Positions 56,572 to 64,000 of a DNA stretch of 64,000 nt are shown here, one piece after another (the first letter of the stretch is position 1; each line of letters begins with the position of its first letter). The position numbers were made by a program, and so were the translations under genes. The notes under the pieces are model-generated. The model made no database searches. It saw nothing but the letters and a program-made list of their open reading frames with translations, and had not been told where the DNA came from. This DNA is from Zhongshania aquatica (GTDB taxonomy: Bacteria > Pseudomonadota > Gammaproteobacteria > Pseudomonadales > Spongiibacteraceae), in contig NZ_JANZNQ010000006.1 in the NCBI RefSeq assembly GCF_027257955.1, forward strand, positions 124,001 to 188,000, written 5' to 3'.

Positions 56572-57738
56572 ATGAACCTTCACGAGTACCAGGGCAAACA
56601 GTTGTTTGCTGAATACGGGCTACCTGTTTCAACAGGATATGCCTGTGATACCCCGGAAGAAGCTGCAGCTGCAGCTGATAAAATTGGCGGTGACAAATGG
56701 GTTGTTAAAGCCCAGGTTCACGCTGGTGGCCGTGGCAAAGCTGGCGGCGTTAAGCTAGTTAGCAGCAAAGAAGAGATCAAAGCATTTGCTGAGAAGTGGC
56801 TGGGTAAAAACCTAGTAACCTATCAAACAGATGAGCATGGTCAGCCAGTATCTAAGATCTTGGTTGAATCGTGCACTGACATTGATCAAGAATTGTATTT
56901 GGGCGCGGTTGTAGACCGTTCATCACGTCGTATCGTTTTCATGGCATCTACCGAAGGTGGTGTTGAAATCGAGAAAGTTGCAGAAGAGACTCCAGAGAAG
57001 ATTCTCAAAGCAATTATCGACCCGATGACTGGCGCACAGCCATATCAAGGTCGCGAGCTTGCTTTCCAATTGGGTTTAAACCCAACTCAGGTTAAGCAGT
57101 TTGTAAATATTTTCTTGGGTTTGGCTAAATTGTTCCAAGATAAAGACCTAGCGTTGATGGAAATCAACCCGCTGGTTATTACTAGCGAAGGTAATCTGCA
57201 CTGCCTAGACGCCAAATTGGTTGTCGATAGCAACGCGATGTACCGTCATCCTGAATTGAAAAAAATGCATGATCCTTCACAGGAAGATGCACGTGAGGCG
57301 CATGCCGCTAGCTTTGAGCTGAACTATGTCGCGCTCGATGGCAACATCGGCTGCATGGTAAACGGCGCTGGTTTGGCTATGGGCACCATGGATATCGTTA
57401 AATTACACGGTGGTGCACCGGCTAACTTCCTAGACGTTGGCGGCGGCGCAACTAAAGAACGTGTTTCTGAAGCATTCAAAATTATCTTGTCAGACGACAG
57501 CGTTAAAGCTGTGCTGGTAAATATTTTTGGCGGTATCGTACGTTGCGACTTGATCGCTGACGGTATCATCGGTGCTGTACAAGAAGTTGGTGTGAAGATT
57601 CCTGTTGTTGTTCGTCTAGAAGGTAACAATGCAGACGTCGGCGCTAAGATTCTTGCAGAAAGCGGTCTGAACATTATCGCTGCAAACAGCCTCACTGAAG
57701 CGGCTGAAACAGTCGTTAAAGCAGCGGAGGGTAAATAA
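56572..57738 (+). CDS. sucC: Succinyl-CoA synthetase beta subunit
   Basis: 388 residues from ATG 56572, the same length as E. coli SucC; a longer upstream frame is rejected. ATP-grasp domain with [47 protein letters not shown] and the CoA-ligase half [13 protein letters not shown], ...[14 protein letters not shown]. Overlaps the sucD start by one base (TAATG), which couples the two subunits. Confidence 0.98.
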   Translation: MNLHEYQGKQLFAEYGLPVSTGYACDTPEEAAAAADKIGGDKWVVKAQVHAGGRGKAGGVKLVSSKEEIKAFAEKWLGKNLVTYQTDEHGQPVSKILVESCTDIDQELYLGAVVDRSSRRIVFMASTEGGVEIEKVAEETPEKILKAIIDPMTGAQPYQGRELAFQLGLNPTQVKQFVNIFLGLAKLFQDKDLALMEINPLVITSEGNLHCLDAKLVVDSNAMYRHPELKKMHDPSQEDAREAHAASFELNYVALDGNIGCMVNGAGLAMGTMDIVKLHGGAPANFLDVGGGATKERVSEAFKIILSDDSVKAVLVNIFGGIVRCDLIADGIIGAVQEVGVKIPVVVRLEGNNADVGAKILAESGLNIIAANSLTEAAETVVKAAEGK

Positions 57739-58610
57739 TGAGCGTTTTAATTAACAAAGACACCAAGGTGATTTGCCAAGGTTTCACTGGCGCACAGGGT
57801 ACTTTCCACTCTGAGCAAGCGATTGCATACGGCACTAAAATGGTTGGTGGCGTGACGCCGGGTAAAGGCGGTCAAGAGCACCTAGGTTTGCCAGTATTTA
57901 ATACTGTTGCAGACGCTGTTGTGGCGACGGGTGCTGAAGCATCTGTTATCTATGTGCCTGCAGCATTCTGTAAAGATTCTATCCTTGAAGCCGCTAATTC
58001 TGGCATCAAGCTGATCGTTTGTATTACAGAAGGCATTCCAACGTTGGATATGCTGGAATGTAAAGTGAAGTGCGACGAGTTAGGCGTGCGTCTAATCGGA
58101 CCAAACTGCCCAGGTGTTATCACCCCAGGCGAATGTAAGATCGGCATTATGCCTGGTCACATTCACTTGCCAGGCAAAGTAGGTATCGTATCTCGTTCAG
58201 GTACTTTAACCTATGAAGCGGTTAAGCAGACAACTGATTACGGTTTCGGCCAATCTACTTGCGTAGGTATTGGCGGTGACCCGATACCTGGTTCTAACTT
58301 CATCGATATTCTGGAGATGTTCCAGAATGATCCACAAACCGAAGCGATTGTTATGATCGGTGAGATTGGTGGTACCGCTGAAGAAGAAGCGGCTGCTTAC
58401 ATCAAAGCAAACGTGACCAAGCCTGTTGTGTCTTACATTGCCGGTGTTACTGCACCTGCTGGTAAGCGCATGGGTCATGCTGGTGCGATCATCTCTGGCG
58501 GGAAAGGTACTGCTGATGAGAAGTTTGCCGCGCTGCAAGATGCAGGCGTTAAAACCGTTCGCTCACTGGCGGACATTGGCAAAGCTCTAAAAGAAATTAC
58601 CGGCTGGTAA
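57738..58610 (+). CDS. sucD: Succinyl-CoA synthetase alpha subunit
   Basis: 290 residues. CoA-binding [54 protein letters not shown], and the phosphorylated His in [15 protein letters not shown] near residue 247. Last gene of the sdh-suc operon, followed by a terminator at 58630. Confidence 0.98.
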   Translation: MSVLINKDTKVICQGFTGAQGTFHSEQAIAYGTKMVGGVTPGKGGQEHLGLPVFNTVADAVVATGAEASVIYVPAAFCKDSILEAANSGIKLIVCITEGIPTLDMLECKVKCDELGVRLIGPNCPGVITPGECKIGIMPGHIHLPGKVGIVSRSGTLTYEAVKQTTDYGFGQSTCVGIGGDPIPGSNFIDILEMFQNDPQTEAIVMIGEIGGTAEEEAAAYIKANVTKPVVSYIAGVTAPAGKRMGHAGAIISGGKGTADEKFAALQDAGVKTVRSLADIGKALKEITGW

Positions 58611-58629
58611 GGTTTAGATGTTTTGTTAG

Positions 58630-58655
58630 AAAAGGCGGCTTCGGCCGCCTTTTTG
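58630..58655 (+). terminator. Terminator of the sdh-suc operon
   Basis: AAAAGGCGGC-TTCG-GCCGCCTTTTT: a stem of up to ten pairs with a UUCG loop and a U-tract, twenty bases after sucD. Confidence 0.95.
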
Positions 58656-58692
58656 CGTTTTTGGCATCGAGTAAATCACGCATCTAATTCTT

Positions 58693-58728
58693 GATCAAAC
58701 AAGTGAATCATGATTCACTTGTTTGATC
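58693..58728. promoter_or_regulatory. Perfect 36-bp palindrome upstream of the TetR gene (operator)
   Basis: The left arm GATCAAACAAGTGAATCA is the exact reverse complement of the right arm TGATTCACTTGTTTGATC. It ends 15 bases before the ATG of the regulator, exactly where an autoregulatory TetR operator is expected. The central TGAATCATGATTCA is the likely core. Confidence 0.85.
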
Positions 58729-58743
58729 CTTGTCGGAGTCTCT

Positions 58744-59358
58744 ATGGCGTATCGCGAAACCCCCTTAGTAACGCAGCGCAAACTGGCGCAAAAGTCGGCC
58801 CTGCTTCATGCGGCAGAATCCTTGGTGAGGGAAGGTGGATTCGGTGCATTAACGATACAGGCATTAGCCTCAGCCGCAGGTGTCGGTGTGGGCACGGTAT
58901 ACCGATATTTTAGTAATAAAGATGAATTGACCACCGAGGTGTTCAGGCGGGCGACTATCCGCGAGGTAGACGCTGTATCGGCTGTTTTAGATATCAACGG
59001 AACTATGTCAGATCGTCTTGCTGCCGCAGCAGAAGTGTTTTCGCAACGAGCTTTTGCTGCGCCGAAACTGGCATGGGCACTTATTGCCGAGCCCGTCGAG
59101 CCGGCAGTGGATATTGCGCGCCTTAAGTACCGTAAGAAGTATGCGGCCCTATTCGAAAAAGTTATCGCAAAAGGTGTCGATAGCGGCGAGTTAGTACCTC
59201 AAATACCGGCCTTGTCGGCTGCCGCCTTGGTTGGGGCAATGGCAGAAAGTTTATTGGGGCCATTGGATCACCTTGAATGTCGTGAGTTAACCACTGCAGC
59301 GCTGCGTGATTTTTGCTTGCGAGCGGTCGGGGTGGTAGTCGAAAGCAAGTGTCCGTAA
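58744..59358 (+). CDS. TetR-family transcriptional regulator
   Basis: 204 residues from ATG 58744 (GGAG ribosome site; an upstream frame to 58723 runs through the operator). N-terminal HTH residues about 10-60: LLHAAESLVREGGFGALTIQ and AGVGVGTVYRYFSNKDEL are textbook TetR. The C-terminal ligand-binding domain is helical and not diagnostic. It sits 21 bases upstream of the acyl-CoA dehydrogenase gene, which it probably controls together with itself through the palindrome. Confidence 0.95.
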   Translation: MAYRETPLVTQRKLAQKSALLHAAESLVREGGFGALTIQALASAAGVGVGTVYRYFSNKDELTTEVFRRATIREVDAVSAVLDINGTMSDRLAAAAEVFSQRAFAAPKLAWALIAEPVEPAVDIARLKYRKKYAALFEKVIAKGVDSGELVPQIPALSAAALVGAMAESLLGPLDHLECRELTTAALRDFCLRAVGVVVESKCP

Positions 59359-59379
59359 AAATTCTTTAGGAATGTATCT

Positions 59380-61062
59380 ATGTCGTTGATTCACAACAAA
59401 CCAGACTTTGATCTCGTTGACTCAAGCACAGAGACACACGAGGTCTTCAATCAATCGTCGGCATTGGAAAACTACAATCTTTATTGTAGTGATATTCCAC
59501 TTCAAGAAGCGGTGAAGTATGCAGGTTTGCTAGACACAGTTGCCGTTTCTAGACACGGAGAACGATGCGGCCGTGCAGAGACCATCGCTTGGGGCTTTGA
59601 TGCCAATGAAAATAAACCGCAGTTTGACAGTCATGATCGATTTGGCCACCGGGTAGACCTTGTTAAGTTTCATCCTAGCTATCATCAGTTAATGAACATG
59701 GCGCTTAGCGAAGGACTACATTCAGGTCCGTGGCAAGCAGGCGAGAAGAATGCCCACGTAAAGCGTGCTGCTCTGAGTTATATGCAGGCACAGATTGATG
59801 CCGGCCACGGTTGCCCTTTAACCATGACATTTGCCTCGGTACCCACCATAAAATTAAGCCCTTCTGTGGCCGATGTTTGGCTCCCTAAAATTCTTGCCAA
59901 TGATTATCAGCCTGAGAACGTGCCGTATTTCGAGAAGCGTGCGGTGACGATTGGTATGGGAATGACCGAAAAGCAGGGCGGTTCAGATGTTCGCGCAAAT
60001 ACAACCAACGCAGTGGCAATAAGTGGCTCGGGGAACGGTGCTTTATATAGTCTTTCTGGTCATAAATGGTTTTTGTCCGCGCCGATGTGTGATGCCTTTC
60101 TCGTGCTGGCTAAAACATCTGTCGGGCTGAGTTGTTTTCTTGTGCCTCGTTGGCGCGAAGATGGTCTTAAAAATGGCCTCTATGTTCAACGCCTTAAAAA
60201 CAAAATGGGCAATGTATCAAATGCCTCATCGGAACTAGAGTTGCGGCAGGCACATGGCTGGATGATAGGAGAGGAGGGGCGTGGTGTGCCGGCCATTATT
60301 GAAATGGTGGCGTTAACGCGTTTTGATTGCATGGTTGGGTCAACGGCGGGGCAGCGGCAAGCTGTTGCACAGGCGGTAAATCATGCTCGACAGCGTTCGT
60401 CTTTTGGTGCGCGTCTTATTGATCAACCTTTAATGCAAAATGTATTGGCAGATTTGCAACTTGAGGTCGAGGGCTCCCTAGCGTTGACGATGCGGATGGC
60501 CCGCGCCTTGGATAATGCCGAAGATCCAACAGAGCAGCTTTTGATGCGTCTAGGTACTGCCGTTGGGAAATTCTGGATATGTAAGCGAACGCCAGGTCAC
60601 GCTTATGAAGCGATGGAGTGCCTCGGCGGGAACGGCGTTATTGAAAATTGCATCATGCCAAGGCTTTACAGAGAAGCGCCTATTAATGCGATTTGGGAGG
60701 GGTCTGGCAATATTCAGGCCTTAGACGTGTTGCGTGCGCTACAGAAGACACCGGCGGTATTGGCTTGCTGGTTCGATGAAATGGAAAAAAGTTGGGGGCA
60801 ATACGAATTGCTGGATAGTGCGATTGCGAACCTAAGGGCGCTTTTTACCACGGCTGATCGGCTTGAGTTTCGCGCGCGTTATCTGGTTGAACAGCTTGCC
60901 TTAACCATGCAGTCAGCCTTGTTGGTTAAAGCCGCGCCGGCTTTCGTTGCGGAAGCCTTTATTCGCTCACGCCTCAGCGGGGGGCAGGGTGTATATGGCT
61001 GCCTTCCTAATAATCTCGATATTCAGGCCATTTTATCGCGTGTGTTACCAGAGAATCATTGA
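59380..61062 (+). CDS. AidB-like acyl-CoA dehydrogenase
   Basis: 560 residues, longer than ordinary acyl-CoA dehydrogenases and like AidB of E. coli (about 540). MTEKQGGSDVRANTTNA (about 196-212), SGHKWFLSAPMCDAFLVLA and LVPRWREDG are the AidB-type flavin/substrate region; YEAMECLGGNGVIENCIMPRLYREAPINAIWEGSGNIQALDVLR is the conserved end of the dehydrogenase core (shown here only as a description of its order). A C-terminal extension of about 100 residues follows. It may act on isovaleryl- or related acyl-CoA; DNA-alkylation protection has been described for AidB. Probable target of the preceding TetR gene. Confidence 0.9.
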   Translation: MSLIHNKPDFDLVDSSTETHEVFNQSSALENYNLYCSDIPLQEAVKYAGLLDTVAVSRHGERCGRAETIAWGFDANENKPQFDSHDRFGHRVDLVKFHPSYHQLMNMALSEGLHSGPWQAGEKNAHVKRAALSYMQAQIDAGHGCPLTMTFASVPTIKLSPSVADVWLPKILANDYQPENVPYFEKRAVTIGMGMTEKQGGSDVRANTTNAVAISGSGNGALYSLSGHKWFLSAPMCDAFLVLAKTSVGLSCFLVPRWREDGLKNGLYVQRLKNKMGNVSNASSELELRQAHGWMIGEEGRGVPAIIEMVALTRFDCMVGSTAGQRQAVAQAVNHARQRSSFGARLIDQPLMQNVLADLQLEVEGSLALTMRMARALDNAEDPTEQLLMRLGTAVGKFWICKRTPGHAYEAMECLGGNGVIENCIMPRLYREAPINAIWEGSGNIQALDVLRALQKTPAVLACWFDEMEKSWGQYELLDSAIANLRALFTTADRLEFRARYLVEQLALTMQSALLVKAAPAFVAEAFIRSRLSGGQGVYGCLPNNLDIQAILSRVLPENH

Positions 61063-61069
61063 TTCTAGT

Positions 61070-61095
61070 CTTGAAAAAATAAGCTGTGGCCCCAT
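61070..61095 (+). promoter_or_regulatory. Sigma-32 heat-shock promoter of htpG
   Basis: CTTGAAA at 61070-61076, a 13-bp spacer and CCCCAT at 61090-61095 match the RpoH consensus. The htpG start is 64 bases downstream. Confidence 0.9.
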
Positions 61096-61158
61096 CTTAT
61101 AAGCACTGACCGTACAAGCTGCGGCCACACTTAATTTTTTTGAAGAAAGGTAGAAACA

Positions 61159-63063
61159 ATGTCGACAGCAGAAAAAGAAACTCTGGGTTTTCAAACTGAA
61201 GCGAAGCAAATGCTGCAGTTAATGATTCACTCAATGTATAGCAATAAAGAAATTTTTCTTAGAGAGCTGGTTTCCAATGCCTCGGATGCGGCTGACAAAT
61301 TACGTTATGAAGCGCTTTCAGATAGCGCTTTGTATGAAAATGACTCTGATTTGAGAGTTCGGGTTAGCCTCGATAAAGAAAAGAATACTTTGACCATTAG
61401 CGATAACGGCATCGGCATGTCCCGCGATGAAGTTGTAGCGAATTTGGGTACCATTGCACGTTCTGGTACCGCTGAGTTTTTGAAAAACCTTAGCGGCGAC
61501 GGCAAAAAAGATTCTCAGCTGATTGGTCAGTTTGGTGTCGGCTTTTACTCAGCGTTTATCGTCGCTGAGCGGGTTGAAGTATTTACCCGTCGGGCGGGTG
61601 ATAAGCCTGAGTCTGCGACACATTGGGAGTCTACTGGAGAGGCAGACTTCTCAGTAGAAGAGTGCGAAAAAGCAGATCGCGGCACCGAAGTAGTGCTTCA
61701 CTTACGTAAAGAAGACTCTGAGTTTGCCGATGATTGGCGCGTTCGCTCAATCATTAAAAAATACTCCGACCACATCAGCATTCCAGTACAAATGTTAAAC
61801 ACGCCACCCGCCGCCAAAGAAGGGGAAGAGCAAGAGGCGCCGACATTTGAGGCGGTGAACAGTGCCACTGCATTGTGGACACGCTCGCGCAGTGAAGTAA
61901 CAGATGACGAATATCAGGCTTTCTACAAGCACGTCAGTCACGACTTTAGTCCAGCGCTCTATTGGAGCCACAATAAGGTTGAGGGTAAATTAGAGTACAC
62001 AAGCCTGTTGTATTTACCTGGTCAGGCGCCAATGGATTTGTGGAATCGCGATGCCGCACGTGGACTGAAGTTGTATGTTCAGCGCACGTTTATTATGGAC
62101 GATGCTGAGCAGTTTTTACCGCTGTATCTGCGCTTCGTGAAAGGGGTTATCGATTCCAACGATTTGTCGTTGAATGTTTCCCGTGAGATTTTGCAGCAAG
62201 ATCCCGCCGTTGACGCAATGAAGAGCGCATTGACCAAACGTGTGTTGGACATGTTGAGTAAGCTCGCAAAGAGCGATGTAGAGAAATATCAGCAATTCTG
62301 GAAAGCCTTTGGTCAAGTGCTAAAAGAGGGACCGGCAGAAGACTTTAGCAACAAAGAGAAAATTGCCAAGTTGCTACGTTTTGCGACTACCCACGACAGT
62401 AGCAAGGATCAAACCCACTCTCTTGAAGACTATGTGGCGCGAATGAAAGAGGGTCAGGCCAAGATTTACTACGTGGTTGGCGAAAGTCATAAGACCGCGT
62501 CGAATAGTCCGCATCTAGAGGTATTCCGCAAAAAAGGCATAGAAGTGTTATTACTGTCTGAGCGAGTCGATGATTGGCTAATGAATCACCTGTCAGAATT
62601 TGACGGTAAACCATTCCAAGACGTCGGTCGCGGTGAACTTGATCTGGGCGATTTGGAAGACGAAGCCGAGAAAAAAGCGCAGGAAACGCTGGCAGAAGAG
62701 CATAAAGACCTCGTTGAACGCGTAAACAAGGTCTTGGCAGATAAGGTTGAGAAGGTACGTGTAACTAGCCGTTTAACTGAATCGCCAGCATGCTTGGTGG
62801 TGACGGAAGATGATATGGGTGCGCAGATGCGCCGAATGCTTGAGGCTGCTGGTCAGGCCTTGCCACCTAGCAAGCCTATTTTCGAGCTTAACCCAGAGCA
62901 TCCTCTGGTCGTTAAGTTAGACCAAGAAAGCGATGAAGATCGTTTTGCTGATTTAGTGGACGTGTTATTTGATCAGGCCCATTTAGCCGAGGGGGCGCAA
63001 TTGGAAGATCCTGCCAGTTATGTTCACAAGCTAAATAAACTACTACTTGAGTTAAGCGCGTAG
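61159..63063 (+). CDS. htpG: Molecular chaperone HtpG (Hsp90)
   Basis: ATP-driven chaperone. 634 residues, full length. N-terminal ATPase: [22 protein letters not shown] (with catalytic Glu and ADP-binding Asn), [23 protein letters not shown] and [15 protein letters not shown]; middle domain with [14 protein letters not shown]-terminal dimerisation domain. A GAAAGG ribosome site and a heat-shock promoter precede it. Confidence 0.98.
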   Translation: MSTAEKETLGFQTEAKQMLQLMIHSMYSNKEIFLRELVSNASDAADKLRYEALSDSALYENDSDLRVRVSLDKEKNTLTISDNGIGMSRDEVVANLGTIARSGTAEFLKNLSGDGKKDSQLIGQFGVGFYSAFIVAERVEVFTRRAGDKPESATHWESTGEADFSVEECEKADRGTEVVLHLRKEDSEFADDWRVRSIIKKYSDHISIPVQMLNTPPAAKEGEEQEAPTFEAVNSATALWTRSRSEVTDDEYQAFYKHVSHDFSPALYWSHNKVEGKLEYTSLLYLPGQAPMDLWNRDAARGLKLYVQRTFIMDDAEQFLPLYLRFVKGVIDSNDLSLNVSREILQQDPAVDAMKSALTKRVLDMLSKLAKSDVEKYQQFWKAFGQVLKEGPAEDFSNKEKIAKLLRFATTHDSSKDQTHSLEDYVARMKEGQAKIYYVVGESHKTASNSPHLEVFRKKGIEVLLLSERVDDWLMNHLSEFDGKPFQDVGRGELDLGDLEDEAEKKAQETLAEEHKDLVERVNKVLADKVEKVRVTSRLTESPACLVVTEDDMGAQMRRMLEAAGQALPPSKPIFELNPEHPLVVKLDQESDEDRFADLVDVLFDQAHLAEGAQLEDPASYVHKLNKLLLELSA

Positions 63064-63071
63064 AGACTAAC

Positions 63072-63099
63072 AAAAAGGGCGGCGAAAGCCGCCTTTATT
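63072..63099 (+). terminator. Terminator after htpG
   Basis: AAAGGGCGGC-GAAA-GCCGCCTTTATT: a GC-rich stem with a GAAA loop starting about ten bases after the stop, followed by a short U-tract. Confidence 0.85.
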
Positions 63100-63159
63100 G
63101 TTTTAGTCTTGTGTAGCAGTGATAAACTCTCGGTAAATAAGACAATAGTAGGGTGTAGC

Positions 63160-64000
63160 ATGTGCAATAAATATAAAGTTGCGATAATTGGTGGTGGCAG
63201 CTTTGGTACCGCGATTGCCAATATAATGGCGGACAATGGACACGACACCTGTCAATGGATGAGAACAGAAGAGCGTGTTAGTGAAGTTAATGAACGTCAC
63301 AGCAATGAAGTTTATCTCCCTGGTATAAAGCTAAATCCTTCGCTCCGTGCGAGCAGTAATCTTGAAGAAACGGTTGCCGGTTGTGATGCGGTGTTTTTTT
63401 CCATTCCTAGTAAATCAAGCAGAGAGGTAGCACGCCAGTTAGTGGGTCTTCTCGCTCCCGGCACGATATTAGTCAGCACGACCAAGGGCATCGAGTTTGA
63501 AAGTAATAAATTAATGAGTGAAGTCTTACGGGAAGAGCTTCCTCAGGTTCGTTTGGGCATAATGAGTGGCCCCAATCTTGCCAAAGAATTAGCCGCCAGA
63601 ATGATAACTGGAACGGTAATAGCGAGCGAGGATCCAGAGGTCAACACTGTCATCCAAGATATACTGCAGTGCTCTTATTTTAGGGTTTACGCTGGCAATG
63701 ATATGTACGGTGTTGAATTGGCCGGCGCCTTAAAAAACGTCTATGCCATAACTGCCGGAATGGCGGCGGCTATGGGTTGTGGTCACAATACCATCAGTAT
63801 GTTGATAACCCGCAGTTTGGCTGAAATGAGTCGTTATGCCGTTGTTAAAGGAGCTGATCCGCTTACTTTTATGGGCCTTGCTGGGGTTGGTGATTTATTT
63901 GTTACCTGCACATCGCCACTGAGCCGCAACTATCGAGTTGGCTTTGAGTTAGGGCAGGGTAGAGATCTAAATGAAGTTGTTGCCAGCCTCGGTCAAGTTG
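63160..64000 (+). CDS. gpsA: NAD(P)H-dependent glycerol-3-phosphate dehydrogenase, N-terminal part (truncated by window end)
   Basis: Reduces dihydroxyacetone phosphate to sn-glycerol 3-phosphate for phospholipid synthesis. The start ATG 63160 and 280 codons are visible with no stop before the window ends; a full family member has about 330-340. Features: NAD-binding IGGGSFGTAIANIMA, VFFSIPSKSS, TKGIEFE, the MSGPNLAKELAA substrate loop, and catalytic-Lys region ELAGALKNVYAI, then GLAGVGDLFVTCTSPLSRNYRVG. It is a monocistronic-looking gene behind the htpG terminator. Confidence 0.95.
   Translation, partial: MCNKYKVAIIGGGSFGTAIANIMADNGHDTCQWMRTEERVSEVNERHSNEVYLPGIKLNPSLRASSNLEETVAGCDAVFFSIPSKSSREVARQLVGLLAPGTILVSTTKGIEFESNKLMSEVLREELPQVRLGIMSGPNLAKELAARMITGTVIASEDPEVNTVIQDILQCSYFRVYAGNDMYGVELAGALKNVYAITAGMAAAMGCGHNTISMLITRSLAEMSRYAVVKGADPLTFMGLAGVGDLFVTCTSPLSRNYRVGFELGQGRDLNEVVASLGQV

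Overview
The window is a chromosomal segment of a free-living, aerobic gammaproteobacterium with moderate GC. Gene content and order (FimV, TmcA, DUF2288, DUF2789, Rmf, the yciI-PHP-yciO-scpAB-rluB cluster, long PstC/PstA forms, and one gltA/sdhCDAB/sucAB-lpd-sucCD block) fit a marine Pseudomonadales/Cellvibrionales-type organism such as the Spongiibacteraceae. That placement is an inference from gene content; no rRNA is present to test it. Almost everything is core housekeeping DNA. I see no prophage, intact IS element, CRISPR array, plasmid gene or defence island.

Layout. 1-3780: 3' end of cysS, a lipoprotein, a VanZ-like/DUF374 acyltransferase pair, folD, and a tRNA-Pro/Arg/His cluster behind a clear sigma-70 promoter. 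3781-4558: a gene-poor stretch with decayed open frames. 4559-7687: an unusual PdxJ, a secreted cyclophilin, an SH3/coiled-coil membrane protein, YciI and a VC0807-family membrane protein, all on the minus strand. 7777-11819: PHP phosphoesterase, YciO, ScpA, ScpB (with a hexanucleotide repeat) and RluB. 11880-19632: Rmf, RlmKL, a cold-shock protein, YgiQ, an NfeD/SPFH membrane pair and PurU. 19717-28542: a complete phosphate regulon (phoB, phoR, pstS, pstC, pstA, pstB, phoU) with three recognisable Pho boxes. 28581-32615: an AbgT-family transporter, a broken AraC-type regulator, a doubtful small ORF and an MFS transporter. 32690-39021: a cluster of DnaA-box-like sites, fimV, an RluA-type pseudouridine synthase, DUF2288, a small unknown gene, tmcA and a HIT protein. 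39044-45381: an orphan cobalamin-binding radical SAM enzyme divergent from an SRPBCC protein, CinA, small unknown genes, an SDR and a lipoprotein. 45468-58610: gltA divergent from sdhCDAB-sucAB-lpd-sucCD, most of the TCA cycle. 58693-64000: a TetR regulator with a perfect 36-bp palindromic operator and an AidB-like acyl-CoA dehydrogenase, htpG behind a textbook sigma-32 promoter, and the 5' part of gpsA.

How the parts work together. The Pho block senses phosphate (PstSCAB-PhoU-PhoR) and feeds back on itself through PhoB at phoB, pstS and pstC. The gltA/sdh/suc block supplies citrate synthase, succinate dehydrogenase, 2-oxoglutarate dehydrogenase and succinyl-CoA synthetase. Several neighbours act on RNA or translation (RluB, RlmKL, Rmf, CspA, TmcA, RluA-type).

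No clear new multi-gene system stands out. The least ordinary items are the B12-radical SAM enzyme of unknown substrate, the PdxJ of a non-enterobacterial sequence class next to decayed DNA, the DnaA-box cluster before fimV, the ruined AraC regulator, and several strong palindromes.
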